A DNA stretch of 17,189 bases. Origin: an uncultured Alphaproteobacteria bacterium (lineage in GTDB: Bacteria > Pseudomonadota > Alphaproteobacteria > Reyranellales > Reyranellaceae). Both the position numbers and the translations under genes were made by a program. Location of the stretch: contig CAIYWM010000861.1 of the NCBI GenBank assembly GCA_903929895.1, positions 1 through 17,189 on the forward strand, in the 5' to 3' direction. Of the stretch, positions 1 through 7,069 are shown piece by piece. The notes below the pieces were generated by a model that was not told the DNA's origin, did no database searches, and worked only from the letters and a program-made list of their open reading frames with translations. Within the stretch, counting starts at the first letter, position 1. Each line of letters opens with the position of its first letter.

Positions 1-1260
1 CTCGGTCACGAGGTCGGTGCGCTCCCAGGAGAAGCCGCCGTCCTTCTCCGGCTTGCGGCCGAAATGGCCGTAAGCGGCCGTGCGCTGGTAGATCGGCTTG
101 TTGAGCTGCAGCGACCGGCGAATGTTGGTCGGGCGCAGCGGGAAGAGTTCCGACAGGACCTTCTCGAGCTTGCGCTCGTCGACCTTGCCGGTGCCTTCGG
201 TGTTCACATAGAGCGACATCGGATCGGCGACGCCGATCGCGTAGGCGACCTGGATCAGGCAGCGATCCGCGAGACCGGCGGCCACCACGTTCTTGGCGAG
301 GTAGCGCGCGGCATACGCGGCCGAGCGGTCGACCTTGGTCGGATCCTTGCCGGAAAAGGCGCCGCCGCCGTGTGGCGCGAAGCCGCCGTAGGTGTCGACG
401 ATGATCTTGCGGCCGGTCAGGCCGCAATCGCCGTCGGGACCGCCAACGACGAAGTTGCCGGTCGGGTTGACGAAGAAGTCGGACGCCTTCTTGGGCATCC
501 AGCCCTTCGGCAGCGACTTCTCGACGTGACCGGCGATCATCTCGCGGATCATGGCGGAGTTGTACTTCTTGCCCTTGGCCGTCGCCTCGCGATGCTGCGT
601 GGAGACCACCACCTTTGTAGCGCCGACGGCCTTGCCGTCGACATAGCGCACCGTCACCTGGCTCTTGGCGTCGGGCTGCAGATCGCCGAGTTCGCCCGAA
701 CGGCGGGCCTTGCTCAGCACTTCGAGGATCTTGTGCGAGAAGAAGATCGGGGCGGGCATGAACGAGCCCTTCTCGTACTCCTCGCTGTCGCGGCAGGCGA
801 AGCCGAACATCAGACCCTGGTCACCCGCGCCTTCCTGCTCGCCGAGATTGCCGCCCTTCTTCTTGGCATCGACGCCCATCGCGATGTCGGGCGACTGGCC
901 GTGCAACAGCACCTCGACGTCGGCGCCATGGAAGGAGAAGCCGTCCTGATCGTAGCCGATGTCGCGTACGACATCGCGCGCGATCTCGGTGATCGCCTCG
1001 CGGTTGACGACCGTGTTCTTGCCGTACTTCTTCATGTACGGCTCGGACGCGCGGCCTTCGCCGGCGATCACGATCTTGTTGGTGGTGACCAGCGTTTCGC
1101 AGCCGAGGCGCGTATTGGCGTGGCTGTCGTCGGCATGGCCGAGCTTCACGTCATTGGCGATGAAGGCATCCAGGATCGCGTCCGAAATCTGGTCCGCGAC
1201 CTTGTCCGGATGGCCTTCCGAAACCGACTCACTGGTGAAGATATAGTCCTTGAGCGCCAA
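1..1260 (-). CDS. metK: S-adenosylmethionine synthetase MetK (3' end cut off by window edge)
   Basis: Makes S-adenosylmethionine from methionine and ATP in the cytoplasm, supplying methyl donor and radical-SAM enzymes such as MiaB in this window. The 420 visible codons are open and recognisable from end to end: N-terminal [20 protein letters not shown] with the catalytic His17, then [10 protein letters not shown], the glycine-rich [18 protein letters not shown] and [16 protein letters not shown]. The visible C-terminus is ERTDLVTE, so probably only a few residues are missing. The start is TTG at 1260: a strong GGAGGG lies five bases upstream, the next in-frame codons upstream hold no ATG or GTG before a TAA near 1323, and any later start would delete the essential GHPDK segment. 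It lies downstream of the XRE regulator gene with a 191-base leader that can fold into stable hairpins. Identity is secure; only the use of TTG needs experimental proof. Confidence 0.96.
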   Translation of the reverse strand, partial: MALKDYIFTSESVSEGHPDKVADQISDAILDAFIANDVKLGHADDSHANTRLGCETLVTTNKIVIAGEGRASEPYMKKYGKNTVVNREAITEIARDVVRDIGYDQDGFSFHGADVEVLLHGQSPDIAMGVDAKKKGGNLGEQEGAGDQGLMFGFACRDSEEYEKGSFMPAPIFFSHKILEVLSKARRSGELGDLQPDAKSQVTVRYVDGKAVGATKVVVSTQHREATAKGKKYNSAMIREMIAGHVEKSLPKGWMPKKASDFFVNPTGNFVVGGPDGDCGLTGRKIIVDTYGGFAPHGGGAFSGKDPTKVDRSAAYAARYLAKNVVAAGLADRCLIQVAYAIGVADPMSLYVNTEGTGKVDERKLEKVLSELFPLRPTNIRRSLQLNKPIYQRTAAYGHFGRKPEKDGGFSWERTDLVTE

Positions 1261-1451
1261 CGATCCCTCCCAAAGTGCACTGGACTCCGGGCAGGGCGGG
1301 TAGTGCCGCCAACGTCCGGCTTAGCCTTTGTTTGCGCGGTGGCAAGTCGTCCAAATCCGTCCGCGGCGATCCCGACCATCGGGACCGCGGTTCGCTAAAA
1401 ACGCCAAAAGCCGACGAAAATCAAGAGGATCGCGACCGAATTCCCACACCC
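1261..1451 (-). promoter_or_regulatory. Structured leader / intergenic region upstream of metK
   Basis: This 191-base spacer holds no convincing gene. Read as minus-strand RNA it offers two stem-loops. The first (1390 to 1361) pairs two CCGCGG arms around an inner CCCGA/TCGGG stem with a three-base loop. The second (about 1317 to 1282) pairs GGAC with GTCC around a GGCGG/CCGCC stem with a six-base loop. Neither is followed by a T-run, so neither looks like a simple terminator. A weak promoter (TTGATT, 17 bases, TTTTTA) may lie before the first hairpin. The ribosome-binding GGAGGG at 1265-1270 follows the second. I could not match it by eye to the SAM-II, SAM-V or SAM/SAH riboswitch cores. A regulatory role is inference. 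Confidence 0.4.
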
Positions 1452-1922
1452 TCAGTCGCGGGCCTTGGCCCCCTTGCGGGATCCCACCGTCTCCGCGTGG
1501 CTGGCCGCACCGACGGCCTTCACCATTTCGAAGATGCGCTTGCGCACCTTGCTCTCGCGAATCTTGTAGTAGGCGCGGACGAGTTCGAGGGTTTCCCGCT
1601 TGATGAGGGGATCCTTCTCCTGCTCGAACGGTGTCCCGGCTTCTCCGAAACCGCCCTTCTTGCCGCGGCCCGACATCGGACGGCCCGACAGGGCGTTCGA
1701 AGGCATCTCGTCGAAGAAATAGGAGATCGGAACGTCCAGGACCTTGGCGAACTCGAACAGGCGGCTGGAGCCGATCCGGTTGGAGCCCCGCTCATACTTC
1801 TGGATTTGCTGGAAGGTGAGGCCGACCGCCGTCCCGAGCTTCTCCTGGCTCATGCCCAGAAGAGTGCGCCGCTGGCGCATGCGCGCACCGACATGGACGT
1901 CAACGGGATGCGATCTCGCCAT
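1452..1922 (-). CDS. XRE-family transcriptional regulator, PhrR/PraR-like
   Basis: Predicted cytoplasmic DNA-binding repressor of 156 residues. The N-terminal half is a lambda-repressor-type helix-turn-helix: VGARMRQRRTLLGMSQEKLG, then AVGLTFQQIQKYERGSNRIG with the recognition helix, and SSRLFEFAKVLDVPISYFFD. The C-terminal half is charged and unassigned. This matches the alphaproteobacterial PhrR/PraR group; phrR of Sinorhizobium is a low-pH-induced gene next to actA, an lnt homologue, and the same neighbour order is seen here. I chose ATG at 1922 because AGGGG lies five bases upstream and homologous proteins start MARSHPVD; a GTG at 1952 would add ten residues without support. It follows lnt after about 180 bases and precedes metK. 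Phased TGCA repeats about 100 bases upstream could be its operator. Target genes are unknown. Confidence 0.9.
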   Translation of the reverse strand: MARSHPVDVHVGARMRQRRTLLGMSQEKLGTAVGLTFQQIQKYERGSNRIGSSRLFEFAKVLDVPISYFFDEMPSNALSGRPMSGRGKKGGFGEAGTPFEQEKDPLIKRETLELVRAYYKIRESKVRKRIFEMVKAVGAASHAETVGSRKGAKARD

Positions 1923-2018
1923 GGATTCCCCTACTTCTTCCAAACACGCCACGGATCAACGCCGATACGACCCAATAATGGCCGAATGGCGTGCAGAGCC
2001 TGCTGTCCAGTCAAGATG

Positions 2019-2051
2019 TGCAAAAATGCATAACTGCACGCGCAAGCTGCA
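2019..2051 (-). promoter_or_regulatory. Phased TGCA repeats, candidate operator upstream of the XRE gene
   Basis: TGCA occurs at 2019-2022, 2027-2030 and 2035-2038, an exact 8-base period, with a further copy at 2048-2051. Because TGCA is self-complementary, each adjacent pair forms a TGCA-N4-TGCA inverted repeat. The cluster lies about 97 to 130 bases upstream of the ATG at 1922, in the only non-coding stretch between lnt and the regulator. XRE proteins commonly bind short dyads and often control their own gene, so an autoregulatory operator is a reasonable guess. No binding site for this family is known to me well enough to compare. Confidence 0.3.
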
Positions 2052-2099
2052 TATTACTTAAGCGTGTCCCCTTCAGAATGCAAGTCGGCAGGAGGGGGG

Positions 2100-3623
2100 T
2101 TAAGACCTTGAATCTCTTAATATTTCACTTCGTGTGAAGAGTGCTGCGACCATGAGGCATCCGGTTGCGACAAGCAGCAGCACAACCAACGCCCCATCGC
2201 CCCACCGGCCATAGGGAGTCGGTTCGCGCGCGGCGGGAATCCGATGGTCGATGACGCCTTCGCGCTGCATGTCGAGAGCGGCCAGCACACGGCCGTAGGC
2301 ATCGATCACCGCCGAGACTCCCGTATTGGCGGCGCGGAACATCGGCAGGCCCTCCTCCACCGCTCGCAGGCGCGCGCTGGCGAGGTGCTGGTATGGGCCA
2401 CTGGAAAGGCCGAACCAGGCATCGTTGGTCACGTTCAGGAGCCAGCGCGGGCGGGCCCCTGGACCGGTGACGGCGGCCGGGAAGATCACCTCGTAGCAGA
2501 TGATCGGCGAGAAGGACGGCAGGCGCGGCAGATCGAGCGTGACGCGCGATTCCCCCACCTCGAACGAGCCGCGTCCGATGGCGCCCGAAACCGGGGCGAG
2601 TTGCTTGTGGAAGGGGATGTATTCGCCCAGCGGGACGAGATGGACCTTGTCGTAGGTGGCGACGATCTCGCCGGCGCCATCGATGACCAGCAGCGAGTTC
2701 CAGACCCCGTCTTCGCGATTGCGCGTCTGGCGGGCCGCGCCGGTGAGGAGGTAGCCTCCGGGCGGCACGGCCTTTGCCATCACCTCGAGCGCCGCCGAAC
2801 CGGGTTGCACGACGAACGGCGGTGCGGTTTCGGGCCAGATCACCGCGGCCAGCCCGTCGAAGCCATGACGGCGGCTCATTTCCACGAGCTTGGCCATATG
2901 CGCCGCGCGCATCTCCGGGCGCCATTTCTCCGCCTGCGGCGTGTTGGGCTGCACGATGCGCACCAGCGGCCCCTCTCCCGCCGTATCGACCGGCGCCATG
3001 GCGGCCTGTCCCGCAAAGCCCGCGCCGCCGGCGACGACGAGTGCCAGGATCGACGCGCGCCAGCCTGCAACCGGGGCGGCCAGGATCATGAAGGTCAGCA
3101 GGCCCAGCCCGTAGACGCCGAACAGCGCCGCGCCCTGCAGCAACGGCGTCGCAAACGCCCAGACATGCGCGAGCGGATTCCACGCGTAGCCCGTGAAGAC
3201 GTGACCGCGCAGCCATTCCGCGATCGTCCAGGCGATGGCCAGCAGCAGCAGGCGACAGTAGCGGCCGCCCATCGATGGCCAGCGCAACGCGACCCATTTC
3301 GCGGCGCCCGCCGCCATCGCCGGAAAGAATCCCAGGAGGGCGGCGAGCCCGATGACGATGGGCGGGCCGAGCGGCCCGTAGTCGGCGGGCGGAACGAAGA
3401 AGGCTTCCACGATCCAGTAGGAGCCGACGGCGAAATGGCCGGTGCCCCAGGCCCATCCGCGCAACAGGGCGCTCCGCGGTCCCGGCGCGGTGTCCCACAG
3501 CCAGACGAAGGCCACGATGCCCACGACGGCGAGCGGCAGCCAATGGAGGGGCGGCATGGCGAGCGCGGCGAGCGCACCGGCCACGAAGGCAGCACCCGCG
3601 GCCCGCCAGCCTTTGAGCGTCAT
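2100..3623 (-). CDS. lnt: Apolipoprotein N-acyltransferase Lnt
   Basis: Inner-membrane enzyme that adds the third acyl chain to the N-terminal cysteine of lipoproteins, the last step of lipoprotein maturation. The 507-residue protein has the usual layout: hydrophobic segments over about residues 1-205, a periplasmic nitrilase-like domain (about 218-460), and a last membrane segment near 476-495. The catalytic triad is visible: Glu265 in VIWPETAPPF, Lys326 in ATYDKVHLVPLGEY and Cys376 in SPIICYEVIFP; NVTNDAWFG (397-405) is also typical. The ATG at 3623 lies 15 bases after the corC stop, so the two genes probably share a transcript, although no clear Shine-Dalgarno site is seen. The corC-lnt pair is widely conserved. 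The Sinorhizobium homologue ActA is needed for acid tolerance, which fits the neighbouring PhrR-like gene. Confidence 0.96.
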   Translation of the reverse strand: MTLKGWRAAGAAFVAGALAALAMPPLHWLPLAVVGIVAFVWLWDTAPGPRSALLRGWAWGTGHFAVGSYWIVEAFFVPPADYGPLGPPIVIGLAALLGFFPAMAAGAAKWVALRWPSMGGRYCRLLLLAIAWTIAEWLRGHVFTGYAWNPLAHVWAFATPLLQGAALFGVYGLGLLTFMILAAPVAGWRASILALVVAGGAGFAGQAAMAPVDTAGEGPLVRIVQPNTPQAEKWRPEMRAAHMAKLVEMSRRHGFDGLAAVIWPETAPPFVVQPGSAALEVMAKAVPPGGYLLTGAARQTRNREDGVWNSLLVIDGAGEIVATYDKVHLVPLGEYIPFHKQLAPVSGAIGRGSFEVGESRVTLDLPRLPSFSPIICYEVIFPAAVTGPGARPRWLLNVTNDAWFGLSSGPYQHLASARLRAVEEGLPMFRAANTGVSAVIDAYGRVLAALDMQREGVIDHRIPAAREPTPYGRWGDGALVVLLLVATGCLMVAALFTRSEILRDSRS

Positions 3624-3638
3624 CGCGTCATTCGATGA

Positions 3639-4589
3639 TCAGGCCGCCGGCGCCGTTGTCGGCGGCCGCACGCGCAGGCGGCGGATGCGCCTGGGATCGA
3701 CATCGAGAATCTCGAACTCCACACCCGACGGATGACGAACCACTTCGCCGCGTTCGGGAATGCGGCCGAGCAGCGAGAAGATCAGTCCGCCCACCGTGTC
3801 GATCTCGCGCCGTTCGTCTTCGGACAGGACCCTGCCGATCTCCTCTTCGAGAAGCTCGATCGGTGTACGGCCATTGACGTCGATCGTGCCGTCGACGCGG
3901 CGGGCGACGGTCGGGGTCTGCGCGACATCATGCTCGTCCTCGATCTCGCCGACGATCTCTTCCACGAGATCCTCGATGGTGAGGAGTCCGTCGGTGCCGC
4001 CGAATTCATCGACCACCAGCGCCATGTGCGTGCGCGACCGGCGCATGTCGAGCAGCATGTCGAGCACCGGAAGGGTCGGTGCCACGAACACGACGCGCCG
4101 CAATATGTCGCGAAGATTGAACTTCTTCGACGTGCCCCAGTAGGCCAGCACGTCCTTGATGTGGATCATCCCGATCACATCGTCGAGCGACTCGCGATAG
4201 ATCGGATAGCGCGAATGCGCCTCGGCCTGGATCAGCCGCACCACTTCGTCGAGCGGCGTGTCGGCGGCGATGCCCACGATGTCCACCCTGGGCACCATGA
4301 CGTCCGCGACGGTCTTGTCGCGCAGCTTCAGAATATTGGCGAGAAGGACCCGCTGGTCCTCGCTGATCGGCGTGTCGCTCTCGGGCGTCTCCTCGATCAG
4401 CTCTTCTATGGCTTCGCGAACAGCTTCGTTCTTCTCCCGGCGGCGAAGCCGCCGCAGGAGGGCGCGCAACAGCCCGCCGCTCGAAGGGACATCGGGAACG
4501 ACCGGCGAGGCGGCCGGGATCGTCAGAGGCTCAGTCGACGAAGCCGGGCTGTAGCCCGGCTTGGTACTGTGCGCTGTGGAGTCAGGCAT
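3639..4589 (-). CDS. corC: CorC/HlyC-type CBS-domain protein
   Basis: Soluble 316-residue CorC-like protein. CBS proteins of this group are linked to magnesium/cobalt efflux (CorC) and are often labelled hemolysins; the exact role here is not visible. Domains in order: a variable, proline-rich and basic N-terminus (1-60), the start of the conserved region with MVPRVDIVGI near residue 98, a first CBS motif to about 150 (SRYPIYRESLDDVIGMIHIKDVL), a second CBS motif (about 163-218, with HMALVVDEFGGTDGLLTIED), and the CorC_HlyC domain (about 232-308, with DTVGGLIFSLLGRIPERGEV). In most alphaproteobacteria it follows ybeY directly; here a plus-strand reductase gene lies between, so corC needs its own promoter. 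A candidate promoter ends only about seven bases before the ATG, and no Shine-Dalgarno site is present, so the mRNA may be leaderless. Confidence 0.92.
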   Translation of the reverse strand: MPDSTAHSTKPGYSPASSTEPLTIPAASPVVPDVPSSGGLLRALLRRLRRREKNEAVREAIEELIEETPESDTPISEDQRVLLANILKLRDKTVADVMVPRVDIVGIAADTPLDEVVRLIQAEAHSRYPIYRESLDDVIGMIHIKDVLAYWGTSKKFNLRDILRRVVFVAPTLPVLDMLLDMRRSRTHMALVVDEFGGTDGLLTIEDLVEEIVGEIEDEHDVAQTPTVARRVDGTIDVNGRTPIELLEEEIGRVLSEDERREIDTVGGLIFSLLGRIPERGEVVRHPSGVEFEILDVDPRRIRRLRVRPPTTAPAA

Positions 4590-4596
4590 GGCTGGT

Positions 4597-4624
4597 AAGA
4601 TAAGCTATCGGCTCCGCGTTGCAA
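4597..4624 (-). promoter_or_regulatory. Candidate corC promoter giving a leaderless mRNA
   Basis: On the minus strand TTGCAA (4624-4619) and TATCTT (4602-4597) are separated by 16 bases, a fair match to sigma-70 -35 and -10 boxes. Transcription would begin about seven bases further on, at or next to the corC ATG (4589), which itself has no Shine-Dalgarno site. The site lies in the 51-base gap between the divergent corC and aldo/keto reductase starts. It is a pattern match only. Confidence 0.35.
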
Positions 4625-4640
4625 TCCATGGAAGTTCCCG

Positions 4641-5471
4641 ATGCGTTCCTGCAAGCTGCCTTCCGGAGCGGAAATGCCGGTGCTCGGCCTCGGCACCTGG
4701 CGCATGGGCGAGAATGCGCGCCGGAGGGCCGAGGAACTCGACGCCCTCAAATACGGCCTCGATCTCGGCTATCCCCTGATCGACACGGCCGAGATGTACG
4801 GTGAAGGTGGCGCCGAGGAGATCGTGGGAGATGCGCTGGCGGGTCGCGGCACCCGGCCCTTCATCGTGAGCAAGGTCTACCCGCACAATGCCTCGCGCGC
4901 CGGCACCATTGCCGCCTGCGAGCGCAGCCTGAAGCGCCTGCGGCTGGAGCGCATAGACCTCTATCTGCTGCACTGGCGCGGCGGCGCGCGCCTCGAGGAG
5001 ACCTTCGAGGCTTTCCACAAATTGAAGAGCGCCGGAAAGATCGGCGATTTCGGCGTGAGCAACTTCGACCTCGACGACATGCAGGATGCCGCGGAACTCG
5101 ACAAGGGATTGAACGGCACCAACCAGGTTCTCTACTGCCTGTCGCGCCGCGGCCCGGAGTTCGACCTGCTGCCGTGGATGCGCAAGCGCTCCATCCCGCT
5201 GATGGCCTATTCGCCGCTCGACCAGGGCGGACTGCTGCGCAAGGCGTCGCTGAAGAAGCTCGCCGATGACGTGGGCTGCACGCCCGCCCAGCTGGCACTG
5301 GCCTGGCTGCTTGCCCAACCCGGCGTCGTCACCATTCCCAAATCATCGAGCCGCGAGCGCGTGAAGGAGAATTTCGCGGCGCTCCAGGTGAAGCTCACAC
5401 CGAAGGTTCTGGCCGAACTCGATCGCGCCTTCCCGCCTCCCAGAACGAAGCAGCCGCTCGAGATGCTCTGA
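4641..5471 (+). CDS. yeaE: Aldo/keto reductase, YeaE-like
   Basis: Predicted cytoplasmic NADPH-dependent oxidoreductase of 276 residues reducing small aldehydes. The catalytic tetrad is complete: Asp48 and Tyr53 in LIDTAEMYGEGGAE, Lys78 in VSKVYP and His111 in LYLLHW. GVSNFDLDDMQ (138-148), MAYSPLDQGG (188-197) and the cofactor segment TIPKSSSRERVKEN (231-244) follow in the usual order. It resembles E. coli YeaE along its whole length, including the ending (PPPRTKQPLEML); YeaE reduces methylglyoxal. Substrate here is inferred. The ATG at 4641 has GGAAG about seven bases upstream. It is a plus-strand gene inside the otherwise minus-strand ybeY-corC-lnt block, with its own terminator, so it behaves as a self-contained insertion, although its base composition looks like that of its neighbours. 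Confidence 0.93.
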   Translation: MRSCKLPSGAEMPVLGLGTWRMGENARRRAEELDALKYGLDLGYPLIDTAEMYGEGGAEEIVGDALAGRGTRPFIVSKVYPHNASRAGTIAACERSLKRLRLERIDLYLLHWRGGARLEETFEAFHKLKSAGKIGDFGVSNFDLDDMQDAAELDKGLNGTNQVLYCLSRRGPEFDLLPWMRKRSIPLMAYSPLDQGGLLRKASLKKLADDVGCTPAQLALAWLLAQPGVVTIPKSSSRERVKENFAALQVKLTPKVLAELDRAFPPPRTKQPLEML

Positions 5472-5475
5472 CAGG

Positions 5476-5493
5476 CTCGCGAAGCGAGTTTTT
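5476..5493 (+). terminator. Rho-independent terminator of the aldo/keto reductase gene
   Basis: A perfect CTCGC/GCGAG stem with a GAA loop (5476-5488) is followed by five T residues (5489-5493), starting five bases after the stop codon. The stem is short but the T-run is on the right side for plus-strand transcription. On the minus strand the hairpin is not followed by T, so it would not stop readthrough from ybeY. Confidence 0.75.
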
Positions 5494-5565
5494 CAGAAGG
5501 ACCGACGAGCGACTTTGATCCGTCAATGGTCATCACGACCCGGGAATCGGGGGGTGCGACTCTGG

Positions 5566-5601
5566 CTTCGTTTGTTTCGAATATTTCGATTATTTCGTTT
5601 G
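5566..5601. repeat. Short 9-base tandem repeat around the ybeY stop
   Basis: TTTCG recurs at 5575, 5584 and 5593, with a degenerate copy (CTTCG) at 5566, giving about four units of exactly 9 bases. The array straddles the ybeY stop codon (5590-5592) and is AT-rich compared with its surroundings. It may be chance or a small slipped-strand expansion. Confidence 0.4.
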
Positions 5602-6132
5602 CCTGCCCGGCTTCGGACTCTTTTCGACGGTCTGCCAATCCAGGGCATAGGGATCGGCGATTCCGAGCTTCGCCAGGATACGACGCTCCAGCGCTTCCAT
5701 GCGCTCGGCATCGGCCTCGCCCGTCTCATGGTCGTAGCCGAGCAGATGCAGGGTGCCGTGCACGACCAGGTGCGTGAAATGGTCGGCGGCCGATTTGCGC
5801 TGTTCGCGCGCCTCGCGCCACACGGTCTGGCGTGCCAGCACCATGTCGCCCAGGAAATCGCGCTCGCCGGAGGGATAGGACAGGACATTGGTGGGCTTGT
5901 CCTTCTTGCGGTCGCGCGCATTGAGGACACGCACGCCCTTGTCGTCGTCCAGGGCAACGTTCAGCGAGCGGCGGCCGCGGCGGCGTGCGCCGGAAAACGC
6001 CGCCCGTGTCGCGCGCTTCGCCAGTCGTTCGGCCTCGGGCAAGGCCTCGAGCCAGGCCTCGTCGAGCACGACGACCGTGCAGCGGAGCGACGGCTTAGGC
6101 TTTGGCTTTGTGGTCGCGGGCGTCATAGGCAT
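5590..6132 (-). CDS. ybeY: Endoribonuclease YbeY
   Basis: Zinc-dependent single-strand endoribonuclease involved in 16S rRNA 3'-end maturation and 70S ribosome quality control. The 180-residue protein shows TNVLSYPSGE (81-90), equivalent to the usual TDVLSFP segment, and the metal site HGTLHLLGYDH (125-135) with His125, His129 and His135. The N-terminus is lysine/proline-rich before the conserved fold begins near residue 18. ATGs at 6132 and 6126 are both in frame; either overlaps the end of phoH by more than 30 bases, so the two are likely translated from one transcript. No clear ribosome-binding site distinguishes them. In related genomes corC follows directly; here the YeaE-like gene separates them. 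Family assignment is firm; the exact start is not. Confidence 0.95.
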   Translation of the reverse strand: MPMTPATTKPKPKPSLRCTVVVLDEAWLEALPEAERLAKRATRAAFSGARRRGRRSLNVALDDDKGVRVLNARDRKKDKPTNVLSYPSGERDFLGDMVLARQTVWREAREQRKSAADHFTHLVVHGTLHLLGYDHETGEADAERMEALERRILAKLGIADPYALDWQTVEKSPKPGRQTK

Positions 6133-7069
6133 TGACGATGCGCGTCACGAGGTCGTGCCGAACGACGTCCTGGGAGGTGAGTCGCACGAAGCGCACGCCT
6201 TCGACGTCGGACAGCGTATCGACGGCGTCGTTCAGGCCCGATTTCTGGTTGTTCGGCAGGTCGGTCTGGCTCGGATCGCCGGTGATGACCATGCGCGAGC
6301 CTTCGCCGAGACGCGTCAGGAACATGCGCATCTGCATGGGGGTCGTGTTCTGCGCCTCGTCGAGGATGACGTAGCAGTGCGCGAGCGTACGGCCGCGCAT
6401 GAAGGCGAGCGGTGCAATCTCGATCTCGCCGGACTCCATGCGATGCGCGATCTGCTCGGCCGGGATCATGTCGTGCAGCGCATCGTAGAGCGGCCGCAAA
6501 TAGGGGTCGATCTTCTCTTTCATGTCGCCGGGCCGGAAGCCCAGCCGTTCGCCGGCCTCCACCGCCGGGCGCGACAGCACGATGCGCTCGACCTTGCCGG
6601 CAAGCAGCAGCGAAACCCCCATGGCGACCGCCAGATAGGTCTTGCCGCTGCCGGCAGGCCCCAGCGCGAACACCATGTCGCGCTCGCGGAGCGCCGTGAG
6701 GTAGCCGCGCTGACCGGGCGTGCGCGCCTGGACGGTGCGCTTGCGCGTGCGGATGCTCTCGGCATCGCCGCCTTCGGCGCCGTTGCGGGCGAAACGCACG
6801 GCGGCGTCGATGTCGGCCCCTTCGATGGAGAGACCCCGCTTCAACCGCTCGTAGAGGCCGGAAATCGCCTTCTGCGCGATCGCGGCATCGTCGGGCGTGC
6901 CGGAGATGGCGAGCTGGTTGCCGCGCGCGGCGAGCTGCACGTTGGCGAGTTGCTCGATGCGCACCAGGTTGCGGTCGTGGTTGCCGTAGAGCACGGCCAG
7001 CAGCGCATTGTTGTCGAACGTCATCCGCCGGACGTCGGCGGCGCGCGTACCTGCGACCGGATCGCTCAC
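6095..7069 (-). CDS. phoH: PhoH-like ATPase
   Basis: Cytoplasmic P-loop NTPase of 324 residues, a family linked to RNA metabolism and found beside ybeY and miaB in many bacteria; its exact biochemical role is unsettled. A small N-terminal domain (about 17-80) precedes the ATPase core: Walker [13 protein letters not shown] (137-148), the [17 protein letters not shown] segment (166-182), Walker [11 protein letters not shown] (232-241) and [10 protein letters not shown] (263-272). The start is GTG at 7069, overlapping the miaB stop as GTGA, with GAGG about eight bases upstream; this suggests translational coupling to miaB. A later ATG at 7024 would remove 15 non-conserved residues and cannot be excluded. 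It overlaps ybeY at its 3' end. Confidence 0.95.
   Translation of the reverse strand: MSDPVAGTRAADVRRMTFDNNALLAVLYGNHDRNLVRIEQLANVQLAARGNQLAISGTPDDAAIAQKAISGLYERLKRGLSIEGADIDAAVRFARNGAEGGDAESIRTRKRTVQARTPGQRGYLTALRERDMVFALGPAGSGKTYLAVAMGVSLLLAGKVERIVLSRPAVEAGERLGFRPGDMKEKIDPYLRPLYDALHDMIPAEQIAHRMESGEIEIAPLAFMRGRTLAHCYVILDEAQNTTPMQMRMFLTRLGEGSRMVITGDPSQTDLPNNQKSGLNDAVDTLSDVEGVRFVRLTSQDVVRHDLVTRIVNAYDARDHKAKA

Noticed and set aside
64..1398. Long plus-strand open frame, 444 codons, opposite metK
   Set aside because: It is antisense to the unmistakable MetK sequence and has only low-complexity, His/Arg/Asp-rich composition typical of GC-rich shadow frames.
1261..1451. Known SAM riboswitch (SAM-II, SAM-V or SAM/SAH)
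   Set aside because: The conserved cores I remember for these classes are not present by eye. Only the presence of stable hairpins is claimed.
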